Numbered from the stretch's first letter, positions 8,447 through 16,963 are shown. The stretch: 64,000 nt of DNA from JASHPR01 sp963795055 (GCA_963795055.1 CAWCGJ010000005.1:124001-188000), one strand, 5' to 3'. Numbers and translations are program-made. Notes: a model not told the origin generated them from the sequence alone.

Positions 8447-8992
8447 TCAACTGGCGGCGTTCTCGGTCTCCATGGCGTGGAGTTCCTTGGCCTCTTCGGC
8501 CGTCATCATCCCGATCGCGACCAGATCGAGCGGGCTGATGAACCCGTCGCTGATGCGGAAGCCGCCCGCCCGGGCGATCGCATCTCGCAGCGGTACCGCC
8601 CAGTGGTGCTCCAGCAGGACGAGCGCGGCCGCGGAGTCGTTCGGGATGTCCTCGAGCACATCCCACTCCTCCGCCCCCGACAAGGGGTGGATGCCTTCCT
8701 CGGCGGCTTGCTCGGCGCCCAGTTCGGCGCCGGCTTCCATCCCTTCCTCGCCCTCGATGCCGAGCCCGATGAGCGCCCCGATCTTGGTGCCGTACTCGAT
8801 GGCCTCTTCCTGGGTGAGGTTGCTCAGATGCTCGACCTCCAGGTTGCCGTCCGCGTCCTTGTAGACGGCGATGGAGTCGATCACCCGCACCGTGTCGCTC
8901 TCGCGCAGCCGCTCCAGCTCGGCGATCACCTCACCGTGGAAGTTGGGGTGATTGAACCCCAGAACGATGAGCTGTACCGGTCCGATTGCCAT
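8447..8992 (-). CDS. DUF6325-like protein
   Basis: The start is placed at MAIGPVQLIVLGFNHPNFHG, after GGAGGAATCTGG; upstream codons are not conserved in character. The 181-residue soluble protein opens with a beta-strand/helix unit, carries an acidic Gly/Ala/Glu stretch (about 83-105) and ends with a helical segment (SPLDLVAIGMMTAEEAKELHA). Proteins of this type are annotated as DUF6325 or DUF1269-like in actinobacteria and have no known function. An operator-like palindrome lies 120 bp upstream and a large inverted repeat follows its stop. Confidence 0.7.
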   Translation of the reverse strand: MAIGPVQLIVLGFNHPNFHGEVIAELERLRESDTVRVIDSIAVYKDADGNLEVEHLSNLTQEEAIEYGTKIGALIGLGIEGEEGMEAGAELGAEQAAEEGIHPLSGAEEWDVLEDIPNDSAAALVLLEHHWAVPLRDAIARAGGFRISDGFISPLDLVAIGMMTAEEAKELHAMETENAAS

Positions 8993-9111
8993 CCAGATTC
9001 CTCCGTCCAGTCCGGCCGGGTGCACCTCGCCCGGCCGTGGTATCCCCGGGCTAGTGCGGCCCGGGGCTTGCTCCTGCCCCTGCAGCATCGTTCACGCAAC
9101 GCCCCCGCACA

Positions 9112-9128
9112 TCACCCCACAGGGGTGT
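9112..9128. promoter_or_regulatory. 17-bp palindromic operator (one mismatch)
   Basis: TCACCC-CACAG-GGGTGT lies between the small ACT-like gene and the DUF6325-like gene, 120 bp upstream of the latter's start on the same strand. It is one base away from the family consensus TCACCC-N5-GGGTGA. Confidence 0.5.
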
Positions 9129-9139
9129 GAGCCCGGCCT

Positions 9140-9358
9140 TCACTCCGCCGGGCCGCCGTGCAGCCGCCGTACCTCCACGACCTCCGCGCCGAACATCTCC
9201 AGCCTGGCCAGGAGCCCATTCAGCGCCGCCTGGTCCGGTATCGGCCCGTGCAGCACGGTCTTCACCGGCTCCACCGAGACCATCAGTCGCTCGAAATCAA
9301 GCAGTGCGTCGGGCGGCAGGGTTCCGCCCACCCGGATCTCGTAATACACCGACGTCAC
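9140..9358 (-). CDS. small ACT-like protein, partner of LAL regulator 1
   Basis: A GTG start gives a 72-residue protein beginning VTSVYYEIRVGGTLPP. It is a clear paralog of the gene at 23473-23697: both contain YYEIRV.GTLPP.ALLDFERL, V.TVLHGP..DQAAL.GLLARLE and V.E(V/I)RRL. The pattern suggests a ferredoxin-like beta-alpha-beta-beta-alpha-beta fold of the ACT kind, which often binds small ligands; the fold is my inference. It is divergent from a LAL regulator, as its paralog is. A longer frame upstream exists (to 9472), but the GTG was preferred because it matches the paralog's start. Confidence 0.65.
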   Translation of the reverse strand: MTSVYYEIRVGGTLPPDALLDFERLMVSVEPVKTVLHGPIPDQAALNGLLARLEMFGAEVVEVRRLHGGPAE

Positions 9359-9429
9359 GATCGCCACCTGCCCGGGGCAGAGGGTACAGTTGCCGTCTTC
9401 CACGATGCCGCGCGCCGTCCCCGGGCGCT

Positions 9430-9446
9430 CCACTCGCGCCGGGTGA
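9430..9446. promoter_or_regulatory. 17-bp operator before the small partner gene
   Basis: CCACTC-GCGCC-GGGTGA has two mismatches to the consensus. Its paralogous counterpart CCACTC-GGGAC-GGGTGA occurs at 23765-23781. Both lie about 70 bp before the GTG of their small ACT-like gene, so sequence and placement were kept in the duplication. Confidence 0.55.
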
Positions 9447-9475
9447 TAGTGAACTTCCGGTAAACCCGTCACCCC

Positions 9476-9512
9476 GGTGCTCCCAGGTGCTACGCGGGTG
9501 CTTTTCGGTGCT
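9476..9512 (+). promoter_or_regulatory. four GGTGCT direct repeats in helical phase
   Basis: GGTGCT occurs at 9476, 9486, 9497 and 9507, that is at 10-, 11- and 10-bp steps, which puts every copy on the same DNA face. It lies in the intergenic region between the small ACT-like gene and LAL regulator 1. Such spacing is typical of sites filled cooperatively by a regulator. Confidence 0.5.
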
Positions 9513-9565
9513 CCTAGATGCGCGCTAGCGGGCTTTCCCCCGCATAACGGGCGAATCTCCGAATC

Positions 9566-9577
9566 TCACCCGGGTGA
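9566..9577. promoter_or_regulatory. TCACCC-GGGTGA palindrome without spacer
   Basis: Together with its flanks this is the perfect 16-bp palindrome TCTCACCCGGGTGAGA, between the small ACT-like gene and LAL regulator 1, about 170 bp before the LAL start. The same core occurs at 27248-27259 beside the third LAL gene. Confidence 0.5.
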
Positions 9578-9749
9578 GAACAGCGACAGGTGAGTACAAC
9601 CGCCCGCGGCGGGGCAGAGAATGGAACGGCAGCCACCCTGGCCGTAGCGAGGCTCTGCGTTCCCCATAGTCGCGGCCAGGTGGCTCTGACGCGACAGCCG
9701 GCTGGGGGCTGATCAGGCGGCCCTCCGCCATGGGTTGAGGGGAACGCGC

Positions 9750-12422
9750 ATGCCCGTGACGCCCGCGCGCGCGACAGCGCGCCGTGTACGGCGGACCGCC
9801 AGAGCCGATGACTCCGTCCTGACGTCCAAGATCACGGTGCCTGCCCTGCCCAAGTGGAACGTTTCCCGTGAACGGGTCCAGGCACTGATCGCCAACGGGT
9901 CGCGCGGTCCCCTCACGGTGGTCACCGGGCCGCCGGGCTCGGGCAAAACGATGGCACTTGCCTCCTGGGCCGCGGCGGAATCGCGGTCCGGGCCCCTCGC
10001 GTGGGTCACCGTCGACCGTTTCGACAACCGCCCCGAGGTCTTCTGGTCCCACGTCATCGAGGCGCTCCGGCGCGCGGGCGTGGCCCTGCCCGCGGAGCTG
10101 CCGGCCGCCTCCCGGCAGCCCAGCCTGTTCCTGCATCACTTCGCGTCGGCCCTGGCCGGCCAGGACCCGGTGGTGGTGACGCTGGTCCTGGACGACGTTC
10201 ACCTGCTGACCAAGCCGCGGTGCCTGGACGGGCTCGACTACGTGCTCCGCAACGCGAGCGGTGGCCTGCACCTGCTGGTCGCCTCGCGGATGGACCCGCT
10301 GCTGCCGCTGCACCGCTACCGGCTAACCGGAGAGCTGACCGAGGTCCGGGCCTGCGACCTGGCCTTCAGCGTCACCGAGGCCGGGCTGCTCATGGCCCAG
10401 CACGGCATTACCCTGCCCCCGGACCTGCTGGAAACAGTAACCCGCCGCGGCGAAGGATGGGCGGCGGGCCTGCGCCTCGCGGCGATCTCCATGGACGGGC
10501 ATCCCGATCCCGGGCAGTTCGTCAAGGAACTGGAGGCCGAGGACGGTCCCATTGCGGGCTACCTCATCGACGAGGTCCTCAACCGCCAGCCCGCCCAGGT
10601 CCGCGACCTGCTCCTGCGGACGAGCATCCTGGATCGGTTCAACGTCGAGCTCGCGGGCGAGCTGGCCGGCGCGAGGGAGACCGGTGAGATCATCCCGGCG
10701 CTGGCCCAGGCGAACGCGTTCGTCCAGCCGATCGGGCACGGGTGGTACCGGTACCACTCGCTGTTCGCCGATGTCCTGCGGCTGAAGTTCCGGCATGAAT
10801 CCCCGCACAAGGTGACGCAGCTGCGCCGCCGTGCGGCCCGCTGGCTGTGGCGGAACGGCACCTTGCTCGAGGCGGTCAGCCAGGCCGCCGCGGCCGGCGA
10901 CTGGGCGCTGGCCGCCCGGATCGCCGTCGAGGAGCTCGCGGCCGGCACGCTCCTCGACCCGCGGGCGGGCGGGCCGCTGGCCGAGGCGTTCCGGCCCATG
11001 CCGGCCAGCCCGGCGCCGCAGGAGCCGCCGCAGTTGATCGTCGCCGCTGCGATGGCGCTGCGCCGGGCCCAGGACGATGCGGGCGCGACCCGGCTGGCCG
11101 GGGCGGAGCGCCTGCTGGAGCGGCTGCCCGACGGCGAGGAACTCCCGTCCCGGATGGCGGTGGCCCTGATCCGGATGGCCCTGGCCCGCCACGACGGCGA
11201 TTTCGCCGCGGCGGCCGAGGCGTCCGCGCGAGCCGGGCGGCTGCTCGCCCAGATGCCGCCGGACCTGCTCAGCCGGCATCCCGAGGTCCGCATGCAGGAA
11301 CTGTCCGCGCGCGGGGCCGTGCAGATGTGGTCCGGGCGCCTCGATGACGCCGCGGGCACGCTGGACCAGGCCGCCGCGGTCATGTGCGGCTCCTGCGACT
11401 GCTTCGGGCTCCGGGCGCTGGTGGAAGCGCTGCGGGGCCGGTTCACCCACGCCAGCAAGCTCGCGGCCACGCCCGGCGCCCCGCCGGGCGCCGGGAGCGC
11501 CTGGCACCACGGGGCGGCGGCGGAGGTCGCGCTGGCCTGGGCGCACCTGGAACGCAATCAGCTCAGCGAGGCGGCCGGCCGTCTGGCCCGCGCCGAGGAT
11601 GCCCTGCACGCACAGCCCGACCGGCTGATCGGCGCGGTGGCCTGGCTGGTCGCGGCGCGCCTCAGCCTGGCCCGGGGCCGGGCCGAGGCGGCCGCGGACA
11701 TGATCGCCCGGGCCGGCGGCGGCTGGCCGCTGCCGCCGTGGCTGCAGCAGCGGATGGCGCTGGCCGCGTCGCACGCCCACGCCGCGGCCGGTGACGTCCA
11801 GGCCGCCCTGGAAGCCGCCCGGCACGCCGGGCCGCCGTCGTCGCTCACCGGCGCGGTGGCGCTCGCCCGGGCCCGGCTGGCCGCGGCGGATCCGCGGGCC
11901 GCGGCCCAGGCCCTGGCGGGTGCGTCCGTCACCGTGGCCGACCAGGCGCCGGACCTGCTGAGCCTGGAAGCCGGGCTGCTCGAGGCGGAGCTCGGCTACG
12001 GCGGCGGTGGCCCGGACCGGGGACGCCCGGCGCTGGAGCACGCGCTGAAGCTGGCCGAGAAGGAGCGGGTGCTGCTGCCGTTCGCGATTCAGCGGGCCTG
12101 GATCGAGCCGGTCCTGCGGCGCGACGCCGGCCTGGCCGAGGACTTCCGGCGCCTGTTCCAGCCTCCCGCCGCCCCGGGCCGGGCGCTGGCGCCGCCGTCC
12201 GCGGCGGGCCAGGCCGCGCCGGTAATCGTGGAGCAGCTCAGCGGCCGCGAGCTCGAGGTGCTCAGGCACGTATCGCGGATGCTGAGCACCGCCGAGATCG
12301 CCGAGGAGATGTACCTGTCGGTGAACACCGTCAAATCACATCTCAAGAGCATCTTCCGCAAGCTGGGCGTGAGTCACCGCCGCGAGGCCGTCCGCCGCGC
12401 CCGGCAGCTCGCCCTGCTCTGA
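9750..12422 (+). CDS. LuxR-family LAL/MalT-like STAND regulator 1
   Basis: This 890-residue protein has the full LAL layout: a short N-terminus (LTSKITVP), Walker A GPPGSGKT (about residues 60-67), Walker B LVLDDVHLL (about 148), an NB-ARC-like and winged-helix middle, a long TPR-like helical region, and a C-terminal LuxR helix-turn-helix (LSGRELEVLRHV, then SVNTVKSHLKSIFRKLGV). Such proteins bind ATP and an inducer, oligomerise and activate transcription. The ATG after GAGGGGAACGCGC was chosen; an upstream TTG is weaker. It is a paralog of the gene at 23900, and both are divergent from a small ACT-like gene, so the pair looks duplicated. Confidence 0.9.
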   Translation: MPVTPARATARRVRRTARADDSVLTSKITVPALPKWNVSRERVQALIANGSRGPLTVVTGPPGSGKTMALASWAAAESRSGPLAWVTVDRFDNRPEVFWSHVIEALRRAGVALPAELPAASRQPSLFLHHFASALAGQDPVVVTLVLDDVHLLTKPRCLDGLDYVLRNASGGLHLLVASRMDPLLPLHRYRLTGELTEVRACDLAFSVTEAGLLMAQHGITLPPDLLETVTRRGEGWAAGLRLAAISMDGHPDPGQFVKELEAEDGPIAGYLIDEVLNRQPAQVRDLLLRTSILDRFNVELAGELAGARETGEIIPALAQANAFVQPIGHGWYRYHSLFADVLRLKFRHESPHKVTQLRRRAARWLWRNGTLLEAVSQAAAAGDWALAARIAVEELAAGTLLDPRAGGPLAEAFRPMPASPAPQEPPQLIVAAAMALRRAQDDAGATRLAGAERLLERLPDGEELPSRMAVALIRMALARHDGDFAAAAEASARAGRLLAQMPPDLLSRHPEVRMQELSARGAVQMWSGRLDDAAGTLDQAAAVMCGSCDCFGLRALVEALRGRFTHASKLAATPGAPPGAGSAWHHGAAAEVALAWAHLERNQLSEAAGRLARAEDALHAQPDRLIGAVAWLVAARLSLARGRAEAAADMIARAGGGWPLPPWLQQRMALAASHAHAAAGDVQAALEAARHAGPPSSLTGAVALARARLAAADPRAAAQALAGASVTVADQAPDLLSLEAGLLEAELGYGGGGPDRGRPALEHALKLAEKERVLLPFAIQRAWIEPVLRRDAGLAEDFRRLFQPPAAPGRALAPPSAAGQAAPVIVEQLSGRELEVLRHVSRMLSTAEIAEEMYLSVNTVKSHLKSIFRKLGVSHRREAVRRARQLALL

Positions 12423-12448
12423 ACGGCCAGGCGCGCGATCCGGGTGAT

Positions 12449-12946
12449 TCATCCGCGGTGGTGGTCCGGCCACCGGGCCAGCAGCGGCAGCGTCAGCTTC
12501 CCCACCTCATTCATCAGCCGTGGCCCCGCGGGAACCTTTTCCAGCTCCGGCTCGCAGTGCACGAAGTCATAGCCCAGCCGCCGCGCCAGTATCCCGTCGG
12601 TGAGGACCTGATCGCCGATCAGCGCTCCGGGTGTGGGAAAGTCCTGGTAAGGCGAGACCCGGAACGGCTTGCGCGCCGCGGCCAGGTAGACCACCCGGAC
12701 GCCGGGGCAGGCCAGGCTCACGGACGGGCGACGCAGCGAGTTGGTGGAAAAGCACACCACCAGCACCCCGGGGACGGCGGCGGCCTCGCTGAGCACCCGC
12801 GTCAGGCCCTGGTCGAGAGCCTGCTGGCCGCTGTCCCAGTAGGCCACCAGGGGCTCCACGTCGAAGAGCAAGGTCTTCGCCGAGCGCTCCCTAGCGACGC
12901 GCAGCGCATCGCCCAGCGTCGTCACGTGCGCATACTCGTTCCTCAT
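12449..12946 (-). CDS. YqeG-like HAD-family protein with altered acid motif
   Basis: The 165-residue protein resembles YqeG-type HAD IIIA phosphatases: TLLFDVEPLVAYW near residue 26 stands where DLDNTLVPW is usual, then CFSTNSLRR, AARKPF and LIGDQVLTDGILARRLG. The nucleophile Asp and the motif IV aspartates are present, but the acid/base position is Glu and the usual Thr is Leu, so activity may differ or be lost. The ATG follows GAGGTGGCGGGT; a GTG nine bases upstream is possible. It converges on LAL regulator 1. Upstream are a TGACGTCA palindrome and an operator. Confidence 0.68.
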   Translation of the reverse strand: MRNEYAHVTTLGDALRVARERSAKTLLFDVEPLVAYWDSGQQALDQGLTRVLSEAAAVPGVLVVCFSTNSLRRPSVSLACPGVRVVYLAAARKPFRVSPYQDFPTPGALIGDQVLTDGILARRLGYDFVHCEPELEKVPAGPRLMNEVGKLTLPLLARWPDHHRG

Positions 12947-12970
12947 ACCCGCCACCTCAGCACACGCGCA

Positions 12971-12996
12971 GGCTGACGTCAGCCCCAGACGTCAGC
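12971..12996. promoter_or_regulatory. TGACGTCA palindrome plus half-site
   Basis: GGCTGACGTCAGCC is a perfect 14-bp palindrome (12971-12984), followed by GACGTCAGC (12988-12996), repeating one arm. It lies 25 bp upstream of the YqeG-like start, a position suited to a repressor or activator site. The regulator is unknown. Confidence 0.45.
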
Positions 12997-13021
12997 GTCT
13001 CCTCCCGGCCCGGGGACCGGC

Positions 13022-13038
13022 TCACCCGCCACGGGTGG
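13022..13038. promoter_or_regulatory. 17-bp palindromic operator (one mismatch)
   Basis: TCACCC-GCCAC-GGGTGG lies 76 bp upstream of the YqeG-like gene. The rest of this 297-bp gap (to 13243) holds no gene I can support. It contains GGGAC-GTTG-GTCCC at 13079-13092, which resembles a DosR/DevR half-site pair, but only once. Confidence 0.5.
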
Positions 13039-13243
13039 GGCGTCAGGGCGGCATCCGGCGGGCGAACGGCCGAAACTCGGGACGTTGGTCCCTAGGCAGG
13101 GCCCGGCCGCGGCCTTAAGACTGGCCGTACCTGCGGGACGAGCGAGGAAAGCCGGACCGGGCGGGACGCAACCGGGCGCAAGCCCGGAAGAGGCCCGGGT
13201 AAAGGCCGCACGGCGGCGTGGCGACCTCCGTTACCCGAGCCGG

Positions 13244-15184
13244 TCAGGCCGGCAAGGGGGTATCGCCTCGCAGGTTTCTCGTTCCGGTCAGCAGCTTCCG
13301 CGTGGTTCTCGCGGTCGCCCCGCTAGAGACCAGCGACGACCTGGGGGAGCCGGCGCCGTGATCGAGCTGGTAGTCGAGGTTGATGGCGGCGCTGATCAGC
13401 GACAGGTGGCTGAACGCCTGCGGGAAGTTGCCCAGCTGGTCGCCGGTGCTGCTGATCTCCTCCGAGAACAGACCCAGGTGGTTGGCGTAGGTCTGCATCT
13501 TCTCGAAGACCAGCCGCGCGTCGTCGAGCCGCCCGGCGCGGGCCAGGGCGTCGACGTACCAGAACGTGCACAGCGAGAACGTGCCCTCGTCGCCGGCCAG
13601 CCCGTCGGGTGACGCGCTGGGGTTGTAGCGGTAGACCAGGCTGTCGGAGACCAGCTCGCGGTCCATCGCCTTCAGCGTGGACAGCCACATCGGGTCGCGC
13701 GGGGCGATGAAGCCCATCAGCGGCATCATCAGCAGCGAGGAGTCCAGCACCTCGGTGTCGTAGTGCTGGGTGAACGCGCCGAGCTTGGGGTTCCACCCGC
13801 GTTCCATGATCTGGTTGTAGACCAGGTCGCGTTCGACGGTCCACCGGTTCACGTTGCCGGGTCGGCCGCGGCGGGTGGCTATCTTGATGGCGCGGTCGAG
13901 CGCGACCCAGGTCTGGAACCGGCCGTAGGTGAAGTTCTTCTGGCCGCCGCGGGTCTCCCAGATGCCCTCGTCCGGCTGGTCCCAGTTCTCCACCAGCCAG
14001 TCGATCATGCGGGCTACCTGGGTCCAGCCGTCGTGGCCCGCCTGCAGGCCGTTGGCGTCGCCCAGGTATATCGAGTCCATGGCCTCGCCGTAGATGTCCA
14101 GCTGGAGCTGGTCGGCAGCGCCGTTGCCGATGCGCACCGGGCGGGAGCCGCGCCAGCCTTCAAAGTGGTCCAGCGTCTCTTCAACCAGGTCCGAGCTGCC
14201 GTCGACCCGGTACATGATCTTCAGCGGGTGGCCGCTGCTTCCCGCGCTTTCGCTGGCCCGGTCCCGGAGCCAGACGGCGAAGGCCGCGGCCTCCTCGGTG
14301 TAGCCCAGGCCGAGCAGGGCGTAAATGGAGAACGATCCGTCCCGGATCCAGGTGTACCGGTAGTCCCAGTTGCGCTCGCCGCCGGCCTGCTCGGGCAGCC
14401 CGGCGGTCGGAGCCGCGACGATCGCGCCGGTGGGCCGGTAGGTCATCAGCTTGAGCGTCATCGCGGACCGGTTCACTATGCCCCGCCAGCGCCCGGTGTA
14501 GCGGGACTGGTGCAGCCAGCCGCGCCAGAAGTGCGCGGTCTCTTCCAAGAGCCGCTGTACCTCGTCGGGCGCGATCCGCCGGGGCGTGCCCCCCATCCAT
14601 TCGAGGACCACCCCGCCGGTCTGGCCCTCCCGCAGCGTCCGGGTCCAGCGCATGCCGTCGCCGTGGCGCTCTAGCGCGACGCCCTGATTCTCAAGCGTCT
14701 GGTCCGGCGTGGCCACCGCGTGCACGGTCAGCTCCATGCCGTCCGCCTGGAACACCGCGCCCTCGTCGGTGATCTCCAGTTTGTGCGGCTTGCGGGCGTA
14801 GTCGAACCGCGGCTGGAGGTCCATCGCGAACCGCATGGTGCCGCGCACCACCTTCAGCTGGCGCACCAGGCGGTGGCGGTCGGTGGCGGTCGGGCCGGCG
14901 ATGGGCATGAAGTCGTGGACCTCGCCGACCCCGTCCGGGGTCAGGAACCGGGTGATCAGGATAGCGGTGTCCGGGAAGTACAGCTGCTTGCTCACGTAGT
15001 CGTCCCGGTCCGGCGTGATCCGGAAGTGACCGCCGCGGTCCGCGTCGAGCAGCGACGCGAACACGCTCGGCGAGTCGAACCGGGGGCAGCAGAAGAAGTC
15101 GATGGTTCCGTCGGTGGCCACCAGCGCGGCGGTGTGCAGGTCACCGATCAGCCCGTGGTCCTCGATGTTGGGGTAGCGGTCCAT
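13244..15184 (-). CDS. glycoside hydrolase family 15 protein (glucoamylase/trehalase type)
   Basis: The start MDRYPNIEDHGLIGDLHTAA is the classic opening of bacterial GH15 proteins. The catalytic (alpha/alpha)6 domain is marked by ERNWDYRYTWIRDGSFSIYA (about 265), PDEGIWETRGG (about 396, general acid Glu) and GDEGTFSLCTFWYVDALARA (about 541, general base Glu). At 646 residues it is complete, with a short Arg-rich tail. Members hydrolyse alpha-linked glucans or trehalose, and no signal peptide is visible, so it should act in the cytosol. It is the second gene after the GMC oxidoreductase (45-bp gap). Confidence 0.9.
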   Translation of the reverse strand: MDRYPNIEDHGLIGDLHTAALVATDGTIDFFCCPRFDSPSVFASLLDADRGGHFRITPDRDDYVSKQLYFPDTAILITRFLTPDGVGEVHDFMPIAGPTATDRHRLVRQLKVVRGTMRFAMDLQPRFDYARKPHKLEITDEGAVFQADGMELTVHAVATPDQTLENQGVALERHGDGMRWTRTLREGQTGGVVLEWMGGTPRRIAPDEVQRLLEETAHFWRGWLHQSRYTGRWRGIVNRSAMTLKLMTYRPTGAIVAAPTAGLPEQAGGERNWDYRYTWIRDGSFSIYALLGLGYTEEAAAFAVWLRDRASESAGSSGHPLKIMYRVDGSSDLVEETLDHFEGWRGSRPVRIGNGAADQLQLDIYGEAMDSIYLGDANGLQAGHDGWTQVARMIDWLVENWDQPDEGIWETRGGQKNFTYGRFQTWVALDRAIKIATRRGRPGNVNRWTVERDLVYNQIMERGWNPKLGAFTQHYDTEVLDSSLLMMPLMGFIAPRDPMWLSTLKAMDRELVSDSLVYRYNPSASPDGLAGDEGTFSLCTFWYVDALARAGRLDDARLVFEKMQTYANHLGLFSEEISSTGDQLGNFPQAFSHLSLISAAINLDYQLDHGAGSPRSSLVSSGATARTTRKLLTGTRNLRGDTPLPA

Positions 15185-15229
15185 GGTCCCTTCCTCACGT
15201 CGTCGGTACGTCGGCGCTCCGCGGGCGCC

Positions 15230-16783
15230 TCAGGTCATCCGGCTCAGCAGGTGCTCGCCCACGCGGATCGCGTTGGCCATCGCGGTGAGCGCCGGGTTCA
15301 CCGCGCCGATGCTGGGGAAGAAGCTCGTGTCCACCACGTAAAGGTTGTCCAGTTCGTGGGCCTTGCAGTCGACGTCGAGCACCGACGTGGCCGGATCGGC
15401 GCCGAACCGGCAGGTGCCGGCCTGGTGGGCGCAGCCCGCGAGCGGGATGTTCATGGCCATGTAGTAGTTCTTGGCCAGGATGTGGTGCTCGGCCAGCCCG
15501 ACGTGGTTGAGGATCTTCCGCAGCTCCTGGTAGAGGCCGTTCATCTCCGCGTCGTTGGACATCTTGTAGGCCAGGTGCACGTTCCCGTCCCGGTCGACGG
15601 TGACCCGGTTGTCCGCCCGGGGGATGTCCTCGGTGCTCAGCCAGAAGTCCACGGCGTGATGGGCGGCCGTGTCCAGGCTCCAGTGCGGGGCGAGCATGGT
15701 GAGCTTGGGCTCCTCGCCCTTCATCGCCTGCGCGTTGGACTTGCCGATCATCTGGATGTTGCCGAGCGGCCATTCCCGGCCGTCCCCGGCGAAGTAGAAG
15801 TCGTTCAGCGCCAGCGTCTTCTGGAACCTGGTCTCGTTGGGTTCCTTGCCGAACGCGGCCACGGCCTTGCTGTTGTGGTACATGTAATTGCGGCCCACCT
15901 GGTCGGACCCGTTGGCCAGGCCGGCCGGGTGCTGGTCGGAGGCCGACCGGAGCAGGATCCTGGCGCTGTTCGCCGCCCCCGCCGAGATCACCACGATGTC
16001 GGCTTCGTACTCCTCCCGGGCGCCGTCCCTGGTGACCTCGACCCGGGTGACGGTCCGGCCTGTCGGGTCCGTCTGCAGCCGCTCGACCTCCGCGTTCACC
16101 AGCAGGGTCACGTTGGGCTGGTCGAGTAGCGGGCGTACCGCGATGGTCTCGGCGTCGGACTTCGCGGGCACCAGGCACGGATAGCCATCGCAGGTGGCGC
16201 AGCGGATGCAGGTGGTCTTGGACGGGTCGGCCTCGTCCAGCAGGATCCCGCACGGCGCGTGGAACGGGTGGTAGCCGCCGGCGGTCAGCGCGTCGGCGAT
16301 CTCCTGGATGCGCGGCTCGTGCGAGACCGCGGGCCACGGGTACTGCCGGGACCAGTGGCCCTCGGTCGGGTCTTCGCCGTGGTCACCGTGAACCTGGTAG
16401 AGCCACTCGGCCTTGGTGTACCAGGGCTCGAACTCGTCGTAGGACAGCGGCCAGGCCGGCGACGGGCCGTCGGCGTGCTTCAGCTCGCCGAAGTCCCCGG
16501 GGCGCAGCCGGTACAGCGCGGCCCCGTACAGCTTGGTGGCCCCGCCGACGAAGTAGTGCACCTGCGGCTGGAAGGGCTTGCCGTCCTCGTCGTACCAGGT
16601 GTCCTCGGAGATGTACCGGCCGTCCACGAAGACCGCGTGAGCATCCCAGTTGTCGGGTTCGCGGGGCAGGAAGTTGCCCCGCTCCAGCAGCAGGATCCGC
16701 TTGCCCGACGGAGCCAGCGTGTGGGCCAGCGTGCCCCCGCCCGCGCCGGTCCCGACGATGATGACGTCATAGTGCTCGCTCAT
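15230..16783 (-). CDS. GMC-family FAD oxidoreductase
   Basis: The 517-residue protein opens with MSEHYDVIIVGTGAGGG, an FAD-binding Rossmann motif, and ends with the GMC C-terminal block (HQAGTCRFG, then NPALTAMANAIR). A cysteine-rich insert, CIRCATCDGYPC (about 191-202), recalls those of bacterial GMC dehydrogenases that work with membrane or cytochrome partners. Substrates are usually alcohols or sugars. The start was set at the motif rather than 13 codons upstream. It leads an operon with GH15, which suggests sugar oxidation. A TCACTC-N5-GGGTGA operator sits 35 bp before the ATG, with GATAGT as a possible -10 between. Confidence 0.88.
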   Translation of the reverse strand: MSEHYDVIIVGTGAGGGTLAHTLAPSGKRILLLERGNFLPREPDNWDAHAVFVDGRYISEDTWYDEDGKPFQPQVHYFVGGATKLYGAALYRLRPGDFGELKHADGPSPAWPLSYDEFEPWYTKAEWLYQVHGDHGEDPTEGHWSRQYPWPAVSHEPRIQEIADALTAGGYHPFHAPCGILLDEADPSKTTCIRCATCDGYPCLVPAKSDAETIAVRPLLDQPNVTLLVNAEVERLQTDPTGRTVTRVEVTRDGAREEYEADIVVISAGAANSARILLRSASDQHPAGLANGSDQVGRNYMYHNSKAVAAFGKEPNETRFQKTLALNDFYFAGDGREWPLGNIQMIGKSNAQAMKGEEPKLTMLAPHWSLDTAAHHAVDFWLSTEDIPRADNRVTVDRDGNVHLAYKMSNDAEMNGLYQELRKILNHVGLAEHHILAKNYYMAMNIPLAGCAHQAGTCRFGADPATSVLDVDCKAHELDNLYVVDTSFFPSIGAVNPALTAMANAIRVGEHLLSRMT

Positions 16784-16818
16784 GAACCCACTATCCGCGG
16801 CGCCGGGCTCGCGGCGCC

Positions 16819-16835
16819 TCACTCGCCCCGGGTGA
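16819..16835. promoter_or_regulatory. 17-bp palindromic operator (one mismatch) of the GMC/GH15 operon
   Basis: TCACTC-GCCCC-GGGTGA lies 35 nt before the GMC start codon. A GATAGT hexamer, a plausible -10, begins about 23 nt after the site in the direction of the gene. This matches the geometry seen before zwf, FGE and the repeat protein and suggests an activator site near -40. Confidence 0.55.
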
Positions 16836-16913
16836 ATGCGTTGGTGGCATCGCGGACCGAGGGCGCCGTCGTGGCGCGCGGGCAGCGGGCGCTGAGGAGA
16901 CCACGGCCGCGTC

Positions 16914-16947
16914 TTACTCCGGCCGAGTAATCACCCCGTACGGAGGA
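16914..16947. promoter_or_regulatory. double palindrome upstream of cydAB
   Basis: TTACTC-CGGCC-GAGTAA (16914-16930) is a perfect 17-bp inverted repeat with the same 6-5-6 layout as the recurrent operator. It directly abuts TCACCC-CGTAC-GGAGGA (16931-16947), a two-mismatch copy. Both lie in the divergent GMC/cydA region, about 120-150 bp before cydA. Confidence 0.5.
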
Positions 16948-16963
16948 TGCCCGGCGGCTCTTC

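Noticed and set aside
12442..12454. GGGTGA and TCATCC near the end of LAL 1
   Set aside because: It lies between two convergent stop codons, has the wrong arrangement and is not near a promoter.
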